Below are positions 31,889 to 58,120 of a DNA stretch of 64,000 nucleotides, piece by piece. The stretch's first letter is position 1; each line of letters opens with the position of its first letter. The position numbers and the translations under genes were made by a program. Under the pieces are notes generated by a model. It saw only the letters and a program-made list of their open reading frames with translations. It made no database searches and had not been told where the DNA came from. Source of the DNA: Pelodera strongyloides (lineage: Eukaryota; Nematoda; Chromadorea; Rhabditida; Rhabditidae). The stretch is from assembly GCA_036852015.1 (NCBI GenBank), contig JAANDG010000159.1:62001-126000 (forward strand), given 5' to 3'.

Positions 31889-34471
31889 TTAGTCATCTTT
31901 CCCTAGAGAGCGCAGTCTCTCTGCCAGGGCTTGAACATCTTCGTTAAACTAAAAAACTGAGTATTTAATGATGAATTAAATATTCGTGATTAAATATTCA
32001 TGCTATAAGAAAGAACATGTAACTTAGGTTTCTCTTCTAGAACACACCTTATTAAGGTGTTCTTGGTTCTATAAAATTATGTTCTACTGCTGCTGGTTGA
32101 CAAACATTTATATAAGAATAATATTTAAATTAAATTAATTCAATGCGAGAACAAAATGTATTAATTCAATGGATATGCTTACCCTGATGTGAGAGGAGAG
32201 GAAGTCTTCGGCACTTTTCTGAATCTTTTTGATATTTTCCTGACGAATTTCTTGAAAAAGCCGCGGATCTTTGTATTTGATTGCTTTTTCGTATGCACAT
32301 TTATAGGACTCGCAGAGCTCTTTTCGCACAGCAATCCCCTAATATTCAATTATATTAGTTGTTGTGATTGAAAATGTATGGCACTTTGTCTTCTATCCGT
32401 GAAGAAATTGTTCTTATTTTATGTTCATGAAAGTAAAAGTATGAATAAAAGTATGAAAAAGTATGAAAGAGTCCAGCATATGTTTACTAAGCGTATTTTT
32501 ATGAGATCTCACTTGCTTAAGTATAACGAAACTCCCTCTAGTAATGAAAGAAATGTTGCTTTAAACTTGGATTCACTAGTAGATCGAAGAAAGAGTGCTG
32601 ATGCTAAAATGCTCCGGAAAATATTGGCCGGTAAGTGTGGAATACACTTACAAAAAATGTACAAGTTTCGAGTTTCTATCACACGTAGAGGTAGATCAAA
32701 GGTCATTATTTCCAGAGTAATTAAAATGGTACGCAGACACTCATTCGTACATCGAACCGCGTTAATGATTGAGAGCAATCCGACAATATTTTCCCATTCG
32801 TAGCCTTCAGTTATGATCTCCTGTATATTGTTGTATTTCTTTTTTGTTCGCTTTTTATGTCTTTGTGTATTTTATCGACAAACTGTGCGTGTACATTTTT
32901 GTGTGCGTAATAAATATTATATTATATTATTATAATTAGATTTAAGGTCCAAGTAAGATTTTATTTGTAAATGACGGCTTTACCTGTACGTGGGTGTCAT
33001 TAATATATCCGTTCCAGTTTCTCAACTTTTCTAGAGTAACTGCCGCGTCGTCTTGAAGCAATACTTGCATCATTCCTACTTCTGTCTTCATTATTTCATG
33101 GCCCCAGTGGTCATTCGTCAGACATACCGTACATACACCGTGTATTTCACATTTGAGACAATTTCTCGCCTCAGAAATTTCGGTCGGCCGAGAACAGCAC
33201 TGACAACTAAACAAAGATACATATAAACATATGGAAAGGGAATGTTGCAAGTGCAAACATTTTTATTGTGTGTAAAGTGTATCAACACTGTGAGTAAATT
33301 GCATGCACTTTAAAGATTAAGGGACGCGGCTTACAAAAATTAGTAGTCTAATTCTGTTAGATCTTAACGACGTTCTTTGCAACATCATTAACTAAAAAAA
33401 TCGGACCTGATTTTTCTGGAAATGAAGGGGCCCGATCTGCCATTTTGTGATTGTGCGAGTTTCTTTTCATCGTCACTTTCCTTGTTAGCACAAATATAGT
33501 TTGTCTCCAACGGATTTTTCTCCACATTTACCAAACTCCTGCTTATTTCGGGGATTACGTCCTCAACTCCACCGTTTTTAAACATTCCGCGGAATTCAAT
33601 TATAGCATCCACGAGAAACTGGAGCATCACAATAGGAAACTTAGCTTCCCCATCACCACATTTGTGTTTACATGAACACTTTCTGCAAATAATTTGGCGG
33701 CAGTCGGGATGAAACATTGGAAGCTGATCATATGCCTCTGAGAGTAAAATGGAACACTGTTCACAACGAAGAGGAGTCCATTTGGAATAGGTTAGCAGTT
33801 TCAAGTCAGTGATGTCGGGGATATACTCAAGAAGAGAATCGAGGATATCACAAATACTAGGCCATTCCATTTCATACGAGAGTTCGAACTTGCATTTGCA
33901 ATAGTCGCAGTGAAGAACTGCTGTTTCTGATAGACAAAGATCGTCCGAATTCTCCTTGCAAATAGTGCACTTCAGACTCTCCAATTGAATTCCGTTTCTA
34001 ACAACAATATGCTCTTCCTCTTCAGAAAAATATCCCTTGAATTCGTTGATTATCTTCATATAAGTGTCAACCGGAGGCTGCTTCGGAACCTTGTCAGCTG
34101 GTTTGCACTTGATACAGTACAATTTATCTGAATCAACAAGCACCAGTTTATTGTTTGGCGTGATGGATTTTCTGCAGCAGTCACCGGTCCAAAGAGGGCT
34201 CCATTTCCCAAAGTTGAGCAATTTTAATTCATCATCCAAAGCGAATTGTATCAAATAGTCGAAGAAGGATGTGAAGTAGGATATGAATTCACATTGTTTT
34301 CCGGTGACTTTGCACTTCCGTTTTTTTTTCCTCTACAGAGACTGTGCATTTGCCGCATATCAGGTATCCGCAATCCACACAAATTCCAACGGTTTCATAA
34401 AGACCTTTGCTGGCATATTTCTTGCACAAATTGTGACATGAATGGCACTCATAACTCTTCAAGTAGACCAT
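31889..34471 (-). pseudogene. B-box zinc-finger paralogue, copy 5 (one-base frameshift)
   Basis: Exons are A 33407-34471, B 32984-33206, C 32183-32338 and D 31889-31948, all with normal splice sites. Exon A is 1065 bases where the frame needs 1064. The extra base lies in a T9 run at 34321-34329, after residue ~49. Downstream of it the frame is open to the donor. This is the most divergent copy (B-box CQCC, CLKC, CTVC, HWGH; C-terminus RLRSLGKDD). A LINE fragment lies in intron B-C. It may be a true pseudogene, or the extra T may be a sequencing error; removing it would leave the gene open throughout. Confidence 0.82.
32440..32938 (+). mobile_element. LINE 3' end in intron B-C of copy 5
   Basis: A + strand frame contains VQHMFTKRIFMRSHLL, DRRKSADAKMLRKIL and RRGRSKVII, closely like 16393-16895. 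Stop codon at about 32801-32803. The 3' tail is AATAAATATTATATTATATT. It lies antisense to the host gene and expands this intron from 86 bp (copies 3-4) to 645 bp. Confidence 0.82.
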
Positions 34472-34776
34472 TTATCTTGCCTGAAATAGGTTAATTATTT
34501 ATAGGTCATTCATTCAATTTTTGCGAACAATGACAGTTAAGGAAGCAAATTACAACTTTAGCTACGCGTGACAACTTTGTATTCTGCATAATTATCTTTT
34601 ACAAAGAAATTGTATTTCTTTTGCGACGTTACTAACAATACGTATTCTCGGCAAAGTCCAAGCTAAATGTGTGAGAGAGAAGACGTCTCACATACATATA
34701 AACACATAGAAGTAATAGAAGGCTTGAAGCTGAGTAAAATCGTTTCATATGACTTGGCTCTGGTTTTTCCAAACTA

Positions 34777-35301
34777 TTAAAGGGATGGGCTCACTACAAA
34801 ATCACCTTGTTTTTATGCTTTAGTTTGATTGTACAAAGGTAAAATTAAACAAAGAGCATAAAAAAAGTTTCTTGAATTACTCCCTAGGGAAGGTATTAGG
34901 TAAAAAGGGTGAGTATTGATCTTTTTTCCGATAACGTGAGTAAACAAGATAAACTAGGGCAGCTAAGAGCTATGGCTGAAACACACTGTTTTGAGCAAAA
35001 TAAACTGTAGTTTTCATCGTTTATTTTACGTAAAACAATGAAAAACAGTGTGTTTCAGCCATAGCTCTTAGCTTCCCTAGTTTATCTTGTTTACTCACGT
35101 TATCGGAAGAAAGATCAATACTCACCCTTTTTACCTAATATCTTACCTAGGGAGTAATTCAAGAAACTTTTTTTATGCTCTTTGTTTTATTGTACCTTTG
35201 TACAATCAAACGAAAGCATAAAAACAAGGTTTTTTTTTTTTTTTTTTTGTTTTTTTTTTTTTTTTTTTTAAAAACATTTTGTAGTGAGCCCATCCCTTTA
35301 A
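34777..35301. mobile_element. 525-bp palindromic TTAA element
   Basis: TTAA-AGGGATGGGCTCACTAC at the left and GTAGTGAGCCCATCCCT-TTAA at the right, with inverted arms (CAGTGTGTTTCAGCCATAGC and its complement) about a short centre. A T/TG-rich run lies at 35230-35270. Related to 3277-3924. Confidence 0.88.
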
Positions 35302-36227
35302 AGCAATGTGCGTTATCTTTTCTAGCTCGCGTATGAATGCAGATAAGAACTGAGAAGGACTGTAGTGAAACCGGACATTTTGCATTAAACATATTTGATA
35401 AGGTGGATTTGATGTATTAACCGATTTCCAATAAAGATTTACTTCAAAAGATTTAGTAGAATTACAGGGAATGTGCCCTAAATAAGCTGTTTTTTTTTCG
35501 ATTTTCCCCAGTTATTTATGCATGCTATCCTTTGTACTTTGACACCGTATTATGTGTTTGTCATTTAGCAACTCATAAGGCAATTTACGTGGTGGTACCT
35601 TCGGAGTATACTCTGTTCTTCCACTGCATGTTTCCCGCGAAACAAAAATAAATCCCGCGTTTCCTGGCAGGTTAGCACCCAATCCCACGCAATAAGAAAA
35701 GTCGCAGTTCCCTGACAGATTAGCCAATCATGTACCGGAATTAAACATTAGGCAAGATCTTGTGTTAGCGGCAAGGCCCCTAATTAGCGCTCGCACTAAG
35801 AACCGAATCCCGCGTTTCCCGCTTGTTTGGGAGGAAACGTGGGATTATGATTACCGCTAAACTGCGAATGAGGAACATAGTACTCTTAAGTCCCATTGCG
35901 GGTCAAAAAGTCACGCGATATGCTGTTTTCCTAAAACTATTTATTTAATTTATTCTTTACAATGAATAAAACATTGACAATCACTTACAAGGAAAATTCA
36001 CAGAATTTATATCACAATTTTGTTTTGCGGAATGTTGATAAACACAGTGAATAAAGTTTGCTGAACAAAATACTATAATTAAAAACAATAAGGTCGAAAT
36101 CGTCCAGTAGAAATTAGAAAGGATATACATATCTCACATAACTTCTACAAGGCATACTACAAGGCAGATATTTGTAAAACCGGCAGTCGAAAAGGGAATC
36201 CAAAAAAAAGTTCTTTTGTTCGATCAT
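35302..36227. other. 3' flank of the reductase gene, duplicated block
   Basis: Contains the shared sequence GGTACCTTCGGAGTATACTC (about 35593) and the CTATTTATTTAATTTATT block (from 35938). A 300-bp stretch at 35615-35885 is unique to this copy and rich in CCCGCGTTTCC-like words. No exon recognised. Confidence 0.6.
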
Positions 36228-39200
36228 CTATGGTTGCTTATGAACCAACTCGAGCTTGACATCCTTGTGTGGGAAGTATCTGTGATGAGCGCCACTAAAA
36301 ATAAGTAATCAACAACATTATGATAGTAAAGCGTATCAGTGAATTAAACCAGCTTTTAACTGTGGTATGTAAAAGAACCACAGTATCCCCAGACAACATT
36401 CAACAACCCTGATTTTAAAACGTTGTCAATAACCAAACTGTGAAGAAGATTTAGCTATATTTCATTACAAAAAAAAACTTACAAATCAAAGAGGAACAAG
36501 CGGACACGGCGGTCGATTTTGTTCAAACGGTTGTACTCGTCGTCAGTTAATCTGAAAGAAAATATGCTTAGTTTTCTACTGTTTATCTTTCAATCACATT
36601 TACACTTTTCATACCACTTTTGACATGAACTTATTAGTCACTCACATATGCATGCATAACTGAGTGAGACTATGACATAGTCGCTTGAAATAGTCGTAAT
36701 GAAACATAGTCGTACAAGAAGCTTACTTGAAATCGAAAATCTGGATGTTTTCGAGAACGCGGTCGGGACGGACGGATTTCGGAATTGCAGAAATTCCTCG
36801 CTGTGTCAAGTGACGAAGCAGAATCTGTAAGTGATGTTTATTTCCACTGGGGTAGAAAATTTATGCAAACTTATCTCGCAATCAGTGGGTGGCTCACCAG
36901 CAGCTCAAAAGCGTGGAAATGCGCCATGAATGCGTTCCATGCGTACCTACGCCATGCTAAGGGCATGGCGAATTGTAGGCGGCATTTATCCAATAAAACG
37001 TTATACTATTGAACGTTCATCCAAATTCCATTATGTGACCAATGGCTCATGTAAGTGTCATAAATCTGTGAAAATAGACCCGACCTGTGCCGGGGTCTTA
37101 TGGTATTTCCTGGCGAGTTCCTGTACTAATGGGTCCTCCATTGGTTCACCCTCTGGCCAAGTACCGTCAGGACGAGCATTCTTACGACCTAACAATAAGG
37201 TACAGTAGTTAGTCTGACAAAAAGTCTACCGAATTTAAGAGTTCCTAGCAAATACACACACCAATGTGTATTTCATATTTTTTATAAAACCACACTATTT
37301 CTGGAACCGCCTTTCTACAGAATGAAATTCGGAAAGTCTTAAAGTCTGAACGATGCCACGATTCAGATTATATTTTGCACGTACGCATTACAAACAAAAC
37401 AATCATTTTCCAATCGCGATCGCTAGGGGGCACCTCTACCTGGAGATCCAATGGGTGCATAGGCAGTGAAGGAAATGTTCAGTTTTCTGCACAACTCGTG
37501 CAACTCGAACTGAGGCCAGTAGACGTGACATTCCACCTGAAAAGGAGTAAATTAAGAAAGAAAACACTAGGCAGAAAAGTTAGAGCGAATAAGATATTCT
37601 AAAAGTAAGTAGCCAATTGTAAGGGCTTTATGTTGACATGAAGTCATTACTGTATCTAACAGCTATAAGCTGTGACTTTGATGTGGCTAACAGGTCTGCG
37701 ACTAACTTTAATTCATTTGCAGAAAGTTTGTTGAAAGATTAAACATAAGAAGGCTCGATCCTCAAGTTGTCGCAAAAGTTCACACGCTATTTATGTTTTG
37801 ATGTGATCAAAGGTGACATCTAGGCTAGAAGAACAGATATAAATTCTCAATAAGCACTTACTTAAGTGCTAAGGAAGGTAAGTTACCTGCAGGTTAGAGG
37901 GCTTCACTTCAGCCTTCTCATAGAGGTCCTTGACTTGTTCGTCATTGAAGTTCGACAATCCGAGGGCCTAAAATTATCCATCGAGGGCCACTTAGGCCAT
38001 CGTATGAGAAGATGATAGCTAATTATAAAAACACATTGGAGATAATTGCCAGGCGGTAATTAATAATTGTCTACCCTAAGTTTTCCATCCTTGTGCAATT
38101 TTTCAAGTGCTCTCCATGTCTCAATATGGGTGACTTCGTCGGGGACGAATTGACCATCAACAACTAAGGGACTGAACGAGTCGGGTTGTTTCTGAAAAGT
38201 GAAAATATAAATAAAGGTTATAGGTGTACGTAAGGTTAACCCTAGACATCTGAAATTAGTGCTTGTCCCGATCCTCGTATATACACATAAAATGTGTTTC
38301 GACAAAAATATCTGAAGGAGCAGAGTTTGTGTAGTGGAACCTACTAGTTATGTATGCTGTACAGTAAATTCATTTTTTATACAGTAGAGCTAAACGTATA
38401 AAAACAACGATTACATAGTTATGCAAGTGTTCCAGCAAACAAACCTTGAATCCACATGGGCCATGAATCAAATATAGGTCGATGTAGTCAAGTTGCAGCC
38501 ATTCGAGTTGCTGTGCCACAACTTTGGGAACATCAGCGGGGTTATGGCAGGAGAAGGGCAGCTAAAGAATTAAAGTGAAATGCCGGTTGGTTTTTGAAAA
38601 GGTTTAAAGCGAAATACCGGTCGGTTTTTGAAACACATCGAGTACACCAGCATTCTAATGCAGCCTATGCAAATTAACATAAATTAGAATAAACATCGAG
38701 CTAAATTCGAGCAAATTAGCACAAATACGTAAGAATTCAGTAGTCCGCGATGCGTTTCAGAAACCGGCCGCTATTTCGCTTTAAATTTTAGACTTGCCAA
38801 ATATAGTTCAGTTGTTCGGTAGTTCAGATAAACTGCAACACATACTAATTGGTCATCTGTTCTTGAATCATTATCGTGAGTTTTGGCAAAAAAGCTTATT
38901 GCACAACGTGTTTAGTTTTTATAGAAAATGCAAAAAAAAAAACATGAATACTACCTTGCTGGTGATGAAAAGCTCTTCTCTCTTAATCTTTCCACTGTCC
39001 AAGTATTCCTTGAGAACCTATAATAAATTCATTACTCGTTTAGGGAAAATTTAATAATAGACAACTGGAAAACCTAAAGGGAAACTACAAACTGCAAAAT
39101 TCAATATTACATCTCCGATGATCTTCTCATTAGCATAGAGGAAAGCCGTGTCAATAAGTTTGTAACCATTGTCAAGAGCAAAGCGAAGAGCGCTTGTGAG

Positions 39201-39631
39201 CTCCAGCTCATCCTTGGCCTGAAAATACAATTAAACACTTTAATTAACAACTGTTAATTAATATCAATACTAATACTGGAATAAACTTGGTGCTTATTGA
39301 AAATTTATTTCTTGAAACATGTTTGCAAGCAGGTTGATCAGTAAAAGTTATTTGATTTTCTTCTTTCTGTGTGGAAAGAATAAGGTTGAAAAAGGTCAGG
39401 AGTAACGAAATAAATGCCTATGTAGTGTTGTTCGATTTCCAAAATGCTTATATTTCTTACACATTTATGTGAAAGCATTTTATATTGACTTTTCAGAAAA
39501 ATGGAATCCTCCGTAGAACAATTCGAATTTTTTTTAAATATTCGTAAATTTTGAATATATTTTTTTACCTGCCATGTTCCGAGACCAAGGAGAGGCATAT
39601 GAGCCCCAGTGGAAAGGGTGCAAAACTCCAT
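36228..39631 (-). CDS. Aldo-keto reductase (NADPH-dependent oxidoreductase)
   Basis: Eleven exons: 39569-39631, 39111-39218, 38955-39017, 38445-38561, 38075-38191, 37887-37967, 37440-37536, 37085-37188, 36727-36824, 36483-36551, 36228-36294. All phases agree and give 327 residues, the usual family size. The catalytic tetrad is D44, Y49, K78 and H111, with the spacings (5, 29, 33) of human AKR1 enzymes. [22 protein letters not shown] and [10 protein letters not shown] match family motifs for the barrel and cofactor site. It likely reduces carbonyls in the cytosol with NADPH; the substrate cannot be told. The start follows an acceptor TTTGCAG one base before ATG. The exon 8 donor (GTCGGG) is weak. 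The gene lies upstream of B-box copy 5, an arrangement echoed by three relics. Confidence 0.93.
38604..38784. mobile_element. TTAA element in reductase intron 3
   Basis: TTAA-AGCGAAATACCGGTCGG at the left, mirrored right end plus TTAA. Same family as 3099-3280. A second, solitary left end (AATTAAAGTGAAATGCCGG) lies just before it at about 38565. Confidence 0.82.
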
Positions 39632-39773
39632 TCTGCAAAAAAACATATAAATGGTTCATATAATAAATTAATAAACAATGTACGGTAGAAGAAATGCAAA
39701 GCCAGATGTTTTATATGATTTGTAAATAAACTATACATTATTTTACAACGATGTTATTTTCATATAATATTAT

Positions 39774-39944
39774 TGAAAGCGAAATGCTAGCCCCTTTGGA
39801 AAATTTGCATATGATAAGCAAATCCTATGTATCCTATGCTAATTTTGTACGATTGCCGTGGACGATCGTACAAAATTAGCATAGGATACATAGGATTTGT
39901 TTATCATATGCAAATTTTCCAAAGAGGCTAGCATTTCGCTTTAA
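39774..39944. mobile_element. 171-bp palindromic element upstream of the reductase gene
   Basis: Same family as 3526-3696 and 17307-17477. The left TTAA has changed to TTGA; the right TTAA is intact. It lies 140 bases beyond the reductase start. Confidence 0.85.
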
Positions 39945-40244
39945 AGATATGGTGGATATTGTTATCTATCAATATCGAAACGCTTTGGGGAGAGTAAAGA
40001 ATAATCCAGTAAATGGCGAATTTCTGTTTACGATACACAAATAAGAGGTCACTTTCTGCTCCTTACTCTGTCATATAAATATTTTCTGATAAGATCTATT
40101 CATTGATCTCTTATCACAGTTCTATTGACTGAAAACTTGGAAAAAGAGAAAATAAAAGTTAGACCTTGTTGCTAGAAAAATATCTATGCAACGTAGCAGG
40201 TTTGCAAACTTTTAGAAAGCTTTTTTCAAATTTACAGGAACATG

Positions 40245-40350
40245 GCCGGTCTTCACTCAACCGTAAGTGAAGTTTTATGAACAAAATAATGCCTGCTTTC
40301 TAGTTATCCTAGGGAGAATAATTTTGAAACGACAACGACGAAAGGACAGA
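40245..40350 (-). mobile_element. Degraded LINE relic
   Basis: Resembles the end of the coding region of the LINE at 16550-16660 (CAACCGTAAGTGAAGTT, then CAAAATAATGCCTG). Too short and mutated to carry a frame. Confidence 0.55.
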
Positions 40351-40619
40351 AACTGTCTGTGTTTTTTTATTGACCGCCAGGAAACCTGCGTTCACCATAA
40401 CTATTATGCATGAATCGAGCACTTTTGACTGAAAAACATGCATTGATCTTTCACCTTATAACACACGTGAAAATGATGATTGTTTACAGCAGTTTATCTG
40501 GTTATATTATGGGAAATCATGGAAAAATAGAGAGAAAACGCGTGTTCCTCTGCATGAGATGCAGTTGTTATTTTGCGCGCAGCAGAATGCCAAAATAGTC
40601 AACAAAAAGGGGCACAACA

Positions 40620-40800
40620 AACACTGACTCTCTATCTCCATCTCAGCTTTCTCTCTCCTTATCCTCTCCTCTCTCTACCCGGAAATCTCCACCCTGTTCC
40701 TCTCTCTCTCTCTCTCTCGTTCGACCGCATGCTTCATCTCACTCTTCTTCCATTTCTCTCTCTCTCTCTCTCTCTCTCGTTCTCTCTCAATACAACGCTC
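40620..40800. repeat. CT-rich microsatellite
   Basis: Interrupted (CT)n in two blocks (about 40697-40718 and 40757-40789) between the reductase and the Ca2+-ATPase genes. Confidence 0.9.
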
Positions 40801-42031
40801 ACGAGGGAGTAATCCAAAACAACAGTAAACAAATGCTTTATTTTATTTACGTACGGCATTTGTTATAGTTCCACATTAAGCTTTAATTTCTGATTGCCCT
40901 CGCGCAAAATATGTGCGAGCGGGTGCCGCGCATTCCTCGCGCATGCGCAGCGTGCTTCCAGTCATTCTAGACAATCATGCAAGTAGGTGCGTTGTTTTGC
41001 ACATTCTAAATTAGTTGCACCCGATTGCTATTCTATATATATCTCCTCCGGATCTTCAAACCTCAAACCTCAAACCATTAAAAAACTTTTCCAGCGCACG
41101 ACTCTTTGTATAGAGTATAGGTATAGGGACGTATATAGTTGTAATGTAATAACTTGTAGTATATAGCTGTAATAAGTATATAGGTGTAGTAAATAAGTTG
41201 TATATAGTTGTTTGTTGTAGTAAGTTGTAAGTTGTATAAGATAGGGACAAATATGTTGTATATGAACCTTCACAGTCCTCACTCCTCACTTACGCCTTAC
41301 GTGTGTTCGAAATTCTGTTATTCAAATAAAATAACTATTATTATGTAATGTAATGTAAGTGGTGTATAGTATGGAAGCTTGTAGGTATTCTTTTTGTAGC
41401 GGTTGAAAAATAAAATCAATAAGAAATTTTTGCAAATAAAATATTTATTTGAGGAAATCTGGGCATATCCGTTATTTCAATTATACAAATATATATATTA
41501 GAAGGAAGTCAATAATTAAACGAATAATCGAAAGTAATGGAAAATCGAGTGATTATGTGTACCTGATATTCTTATTTTAATTAATGCATAGTAATATAAA
41601 AATGAGTGTGATTAGCTTATCTCTACATTAAACCATGAAGAGAAACTAGTTCGCCTTATTTTTTATAAATAAATAAAAGCAAACGGACTAATGTGGAAAC
41701 CAAGGTTTAGTTTCTCAAATACAATTTTTAAATTTAAAATTTTCCAAAGTATTAGCATGGAGAAGCAATTCACTTAACAATTACGAAGAAGCGTACAGTT
41801 TTCCAAGTGAGCGGCATATTATCACTATTTACATTAATAGTTTACGTAAGCAGGTCAGATTAAGATAAGCACTCTGTAACGGCGGTAAAACTCCCCGCTG
41901 ATGGCTAAAGAATTTGAATGGCATCTCTCTCAGTTGTACTGTACAAGTATATTGATTGATCTAGGAAGTTTGTTTGATTATTGATTGATTGATTGGAAAG
42001 TTGGAAAATCAATCGATATCCTTTAGTTGAT
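40801..42031. other. 3' flank of the Ca2+-ATPase gene
   Basis: Holds a run of TATAGTTGT / AGTATATAGG words at 41110-41240 and AT-rich DNA. AATAAA-type signals on the minus strand near 41430-41450 could end the ATPase transcript. No gene recognised. Confidence 0.5.
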
Positions 42032-55991
<13,960 letters not shown>

Positions 55992-58120
55992 TCCACAGAC
56001 ACTCGGACGGGGGACAACGGGGTTCAGCTTGTGACGACTCTATCGGACGGCTCGCGGTTTTCCCGGATGCCAAATCCTAAAACGGCGCACATTTGGCACA
56101 CATTTCAACAGCAGGTGAAACTTGGACGACGCGTAATGTTATACAGTTAGACAGACTCATCATGTAAAGGAGAAAGGTTTGCAGCCGAGTGGTTATCTTT
56201 TGAAAGTAGCCTCAGGCTGCGATATCCTTTTGGTAATGAATAAGTCAAAAGTCAAAAGCGGAGCAAGGATGACAGACAATGGTCATAATGAATAAACTGT
56301 GAAAGATTGAGCTATTTAAACGGTCTTCGAGGTCGTAAGATCACATGGGAGCACATGATTTTGTCAAAAAATATTATAATTATAATTATAATTATGATTC
56401 ATGCTCAAGAATATTATTATTTTTGTTTACACCGCAAAACAAAAACCTTGTGAACTTTGAGCAACAGATGAAAACGCTTACAATTAGCTGTTCAATAAAA
56501 GGATTTTTTATGTGCTGTACAATCTTTTTTTCAAGACAATCTGGATACTAGTATACCGAGCAAGTGCTCTATCAGGGTAGGTAAAATATCGTGTATGCGC
56601 TTGCCCTGTAAAATGTACAACGCTACTACCACCGTTGTGTTTCATAGGCGGTTTTTCAGGTTCGGCAGTACTTGTAAGTCACGCTTTTCTCTCAAAATCA
56701 CCTGCATAAATTAAGTTCTCAATCGGATTAAACGATTTTCGGAGGGAGTCTATAGTTATCGATTGAAAACTGTCGCTAAATTATTGTGTATGAGACTTTG
56801 GTTTTGACCACTAAATCTTCTTACTTATGAAGAGGTATTATTTGGAACGCCATGGAATCTTGGAATCTTAGAACTAGAGAGAAATTGAACGTAATGCAGC
56901 TTCGAAATAAAAAAAAAGAACTTTTCAAGCGGTATTTATGAATCACCCAATGAGCAAAAAGTGATATTTCGCAAATTATTTCATCAAAATGTTTTCGGAA
57001 AAAATATTTAGCATGTGATTTACGATAGTTCGTGAATAATCTGAATCAAAGAAGCAATTCCACGTGAAGAAAACAACAAGAAAGTAAGTATGTATACAGG
57101 AGGTTATGTTAGGCATTGCTTATACGAAGTCTATCTAAAAGCTCAAGTTTTTGTGCTTCTTTCTCATAGTTCAACAGTCCAAAATGTGCATAGATATTGC
57201 AGAAAATTTTGTATTTTTATAAAAAGGGGCCATTCTCTCTCTAGTGATTGAAACTGCTTGTTGACTGCTCGCATATACTGATGTCCGGTTCCCGGGTTTT
57301 ATACCTTGCCCGATAAAGTACTGTAATCCATGCAAATGATGGCGCCCGCTCGCCGGAAATTAGCATATTTTCGGCAACACTTTTTAGGAAAAGTTGATCC
57401 GGGATCATTTCAATCTCTATGTTAAAGTTCACTTCCCTGACGTCAGTGAACGTTTTTTGTAACAGTTCGGCAACATTTCATTTGCATGCTATAGTACATT
57501 AGCGATTGTGATTTTCTGATGAATACCCATAGTCTGTGCTTGATGTATTTCTGTTGGACGCTTGGATTTTTAGAGGAACTTGTTTGGAAACTCTTTAGTA
57601 AAGTTTCCAATTGATAGGTTACGTAATTACGAAATAGTAATGATTTGAAAGAATATGGGTACAATCGAACAATAAGATCTTTTATTGCTGTCCTACTTCT
57701 GATATAGTCATGGCTCATGGCAAGGTTTTTTTTCAGGGATTGAAAAGCCAAATTGTTCAGTTTATCTAGTTTTATTAGGAGTGTAAACCGTCTTTTAGGA
57801 TATGCATGAATACACAGCACAACCGAATTATCCGCTAATCCAATAAACATATTCGTTACTGGATCAATACTGCATATTTTGTGACACATAATGTCATGGT
57901 AGATCGAAATGCGACAACTTTGGAATACTACCCCTGCGAGTGAAACGTGGACGATTCGCCTTGCCATTCTTACCATAGCCCCTAGCTTATTGTGGCTTAT
58001 AATAAATAATGAGCCTAAACCCTAAACCTGGGGATGAAATGTATATTATAATGAATGTGAATCGGTACGAATGTATAAATGTTTATTGGTAAACACACAA
58101 TTTATATTGATTATTAATTG
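55992..58120. other. Intergenic region between the Ca2+-ATPase and the membrane-protein gene
   Basis: It contains the presumed ATPase promoter and 5'-UTR with GC-rich DNA up to about 56080. The 177-codon minus-strand frame at 57443-57976 has no motif or splice context that I recognise; it could be a relic of a mobile element or a single-exon gene. A GCCTCAGGCTGC word near 56210 recalls repeats at 22215, 50670 and 54580. Confidence 0.45.

Noticed and set aside
57443..57976. 177-codon minus-strand open frame as a real gene
   Set aside because: No motif, no splice context and no paralogue in the window; kept only as a note in the intergenic entry.
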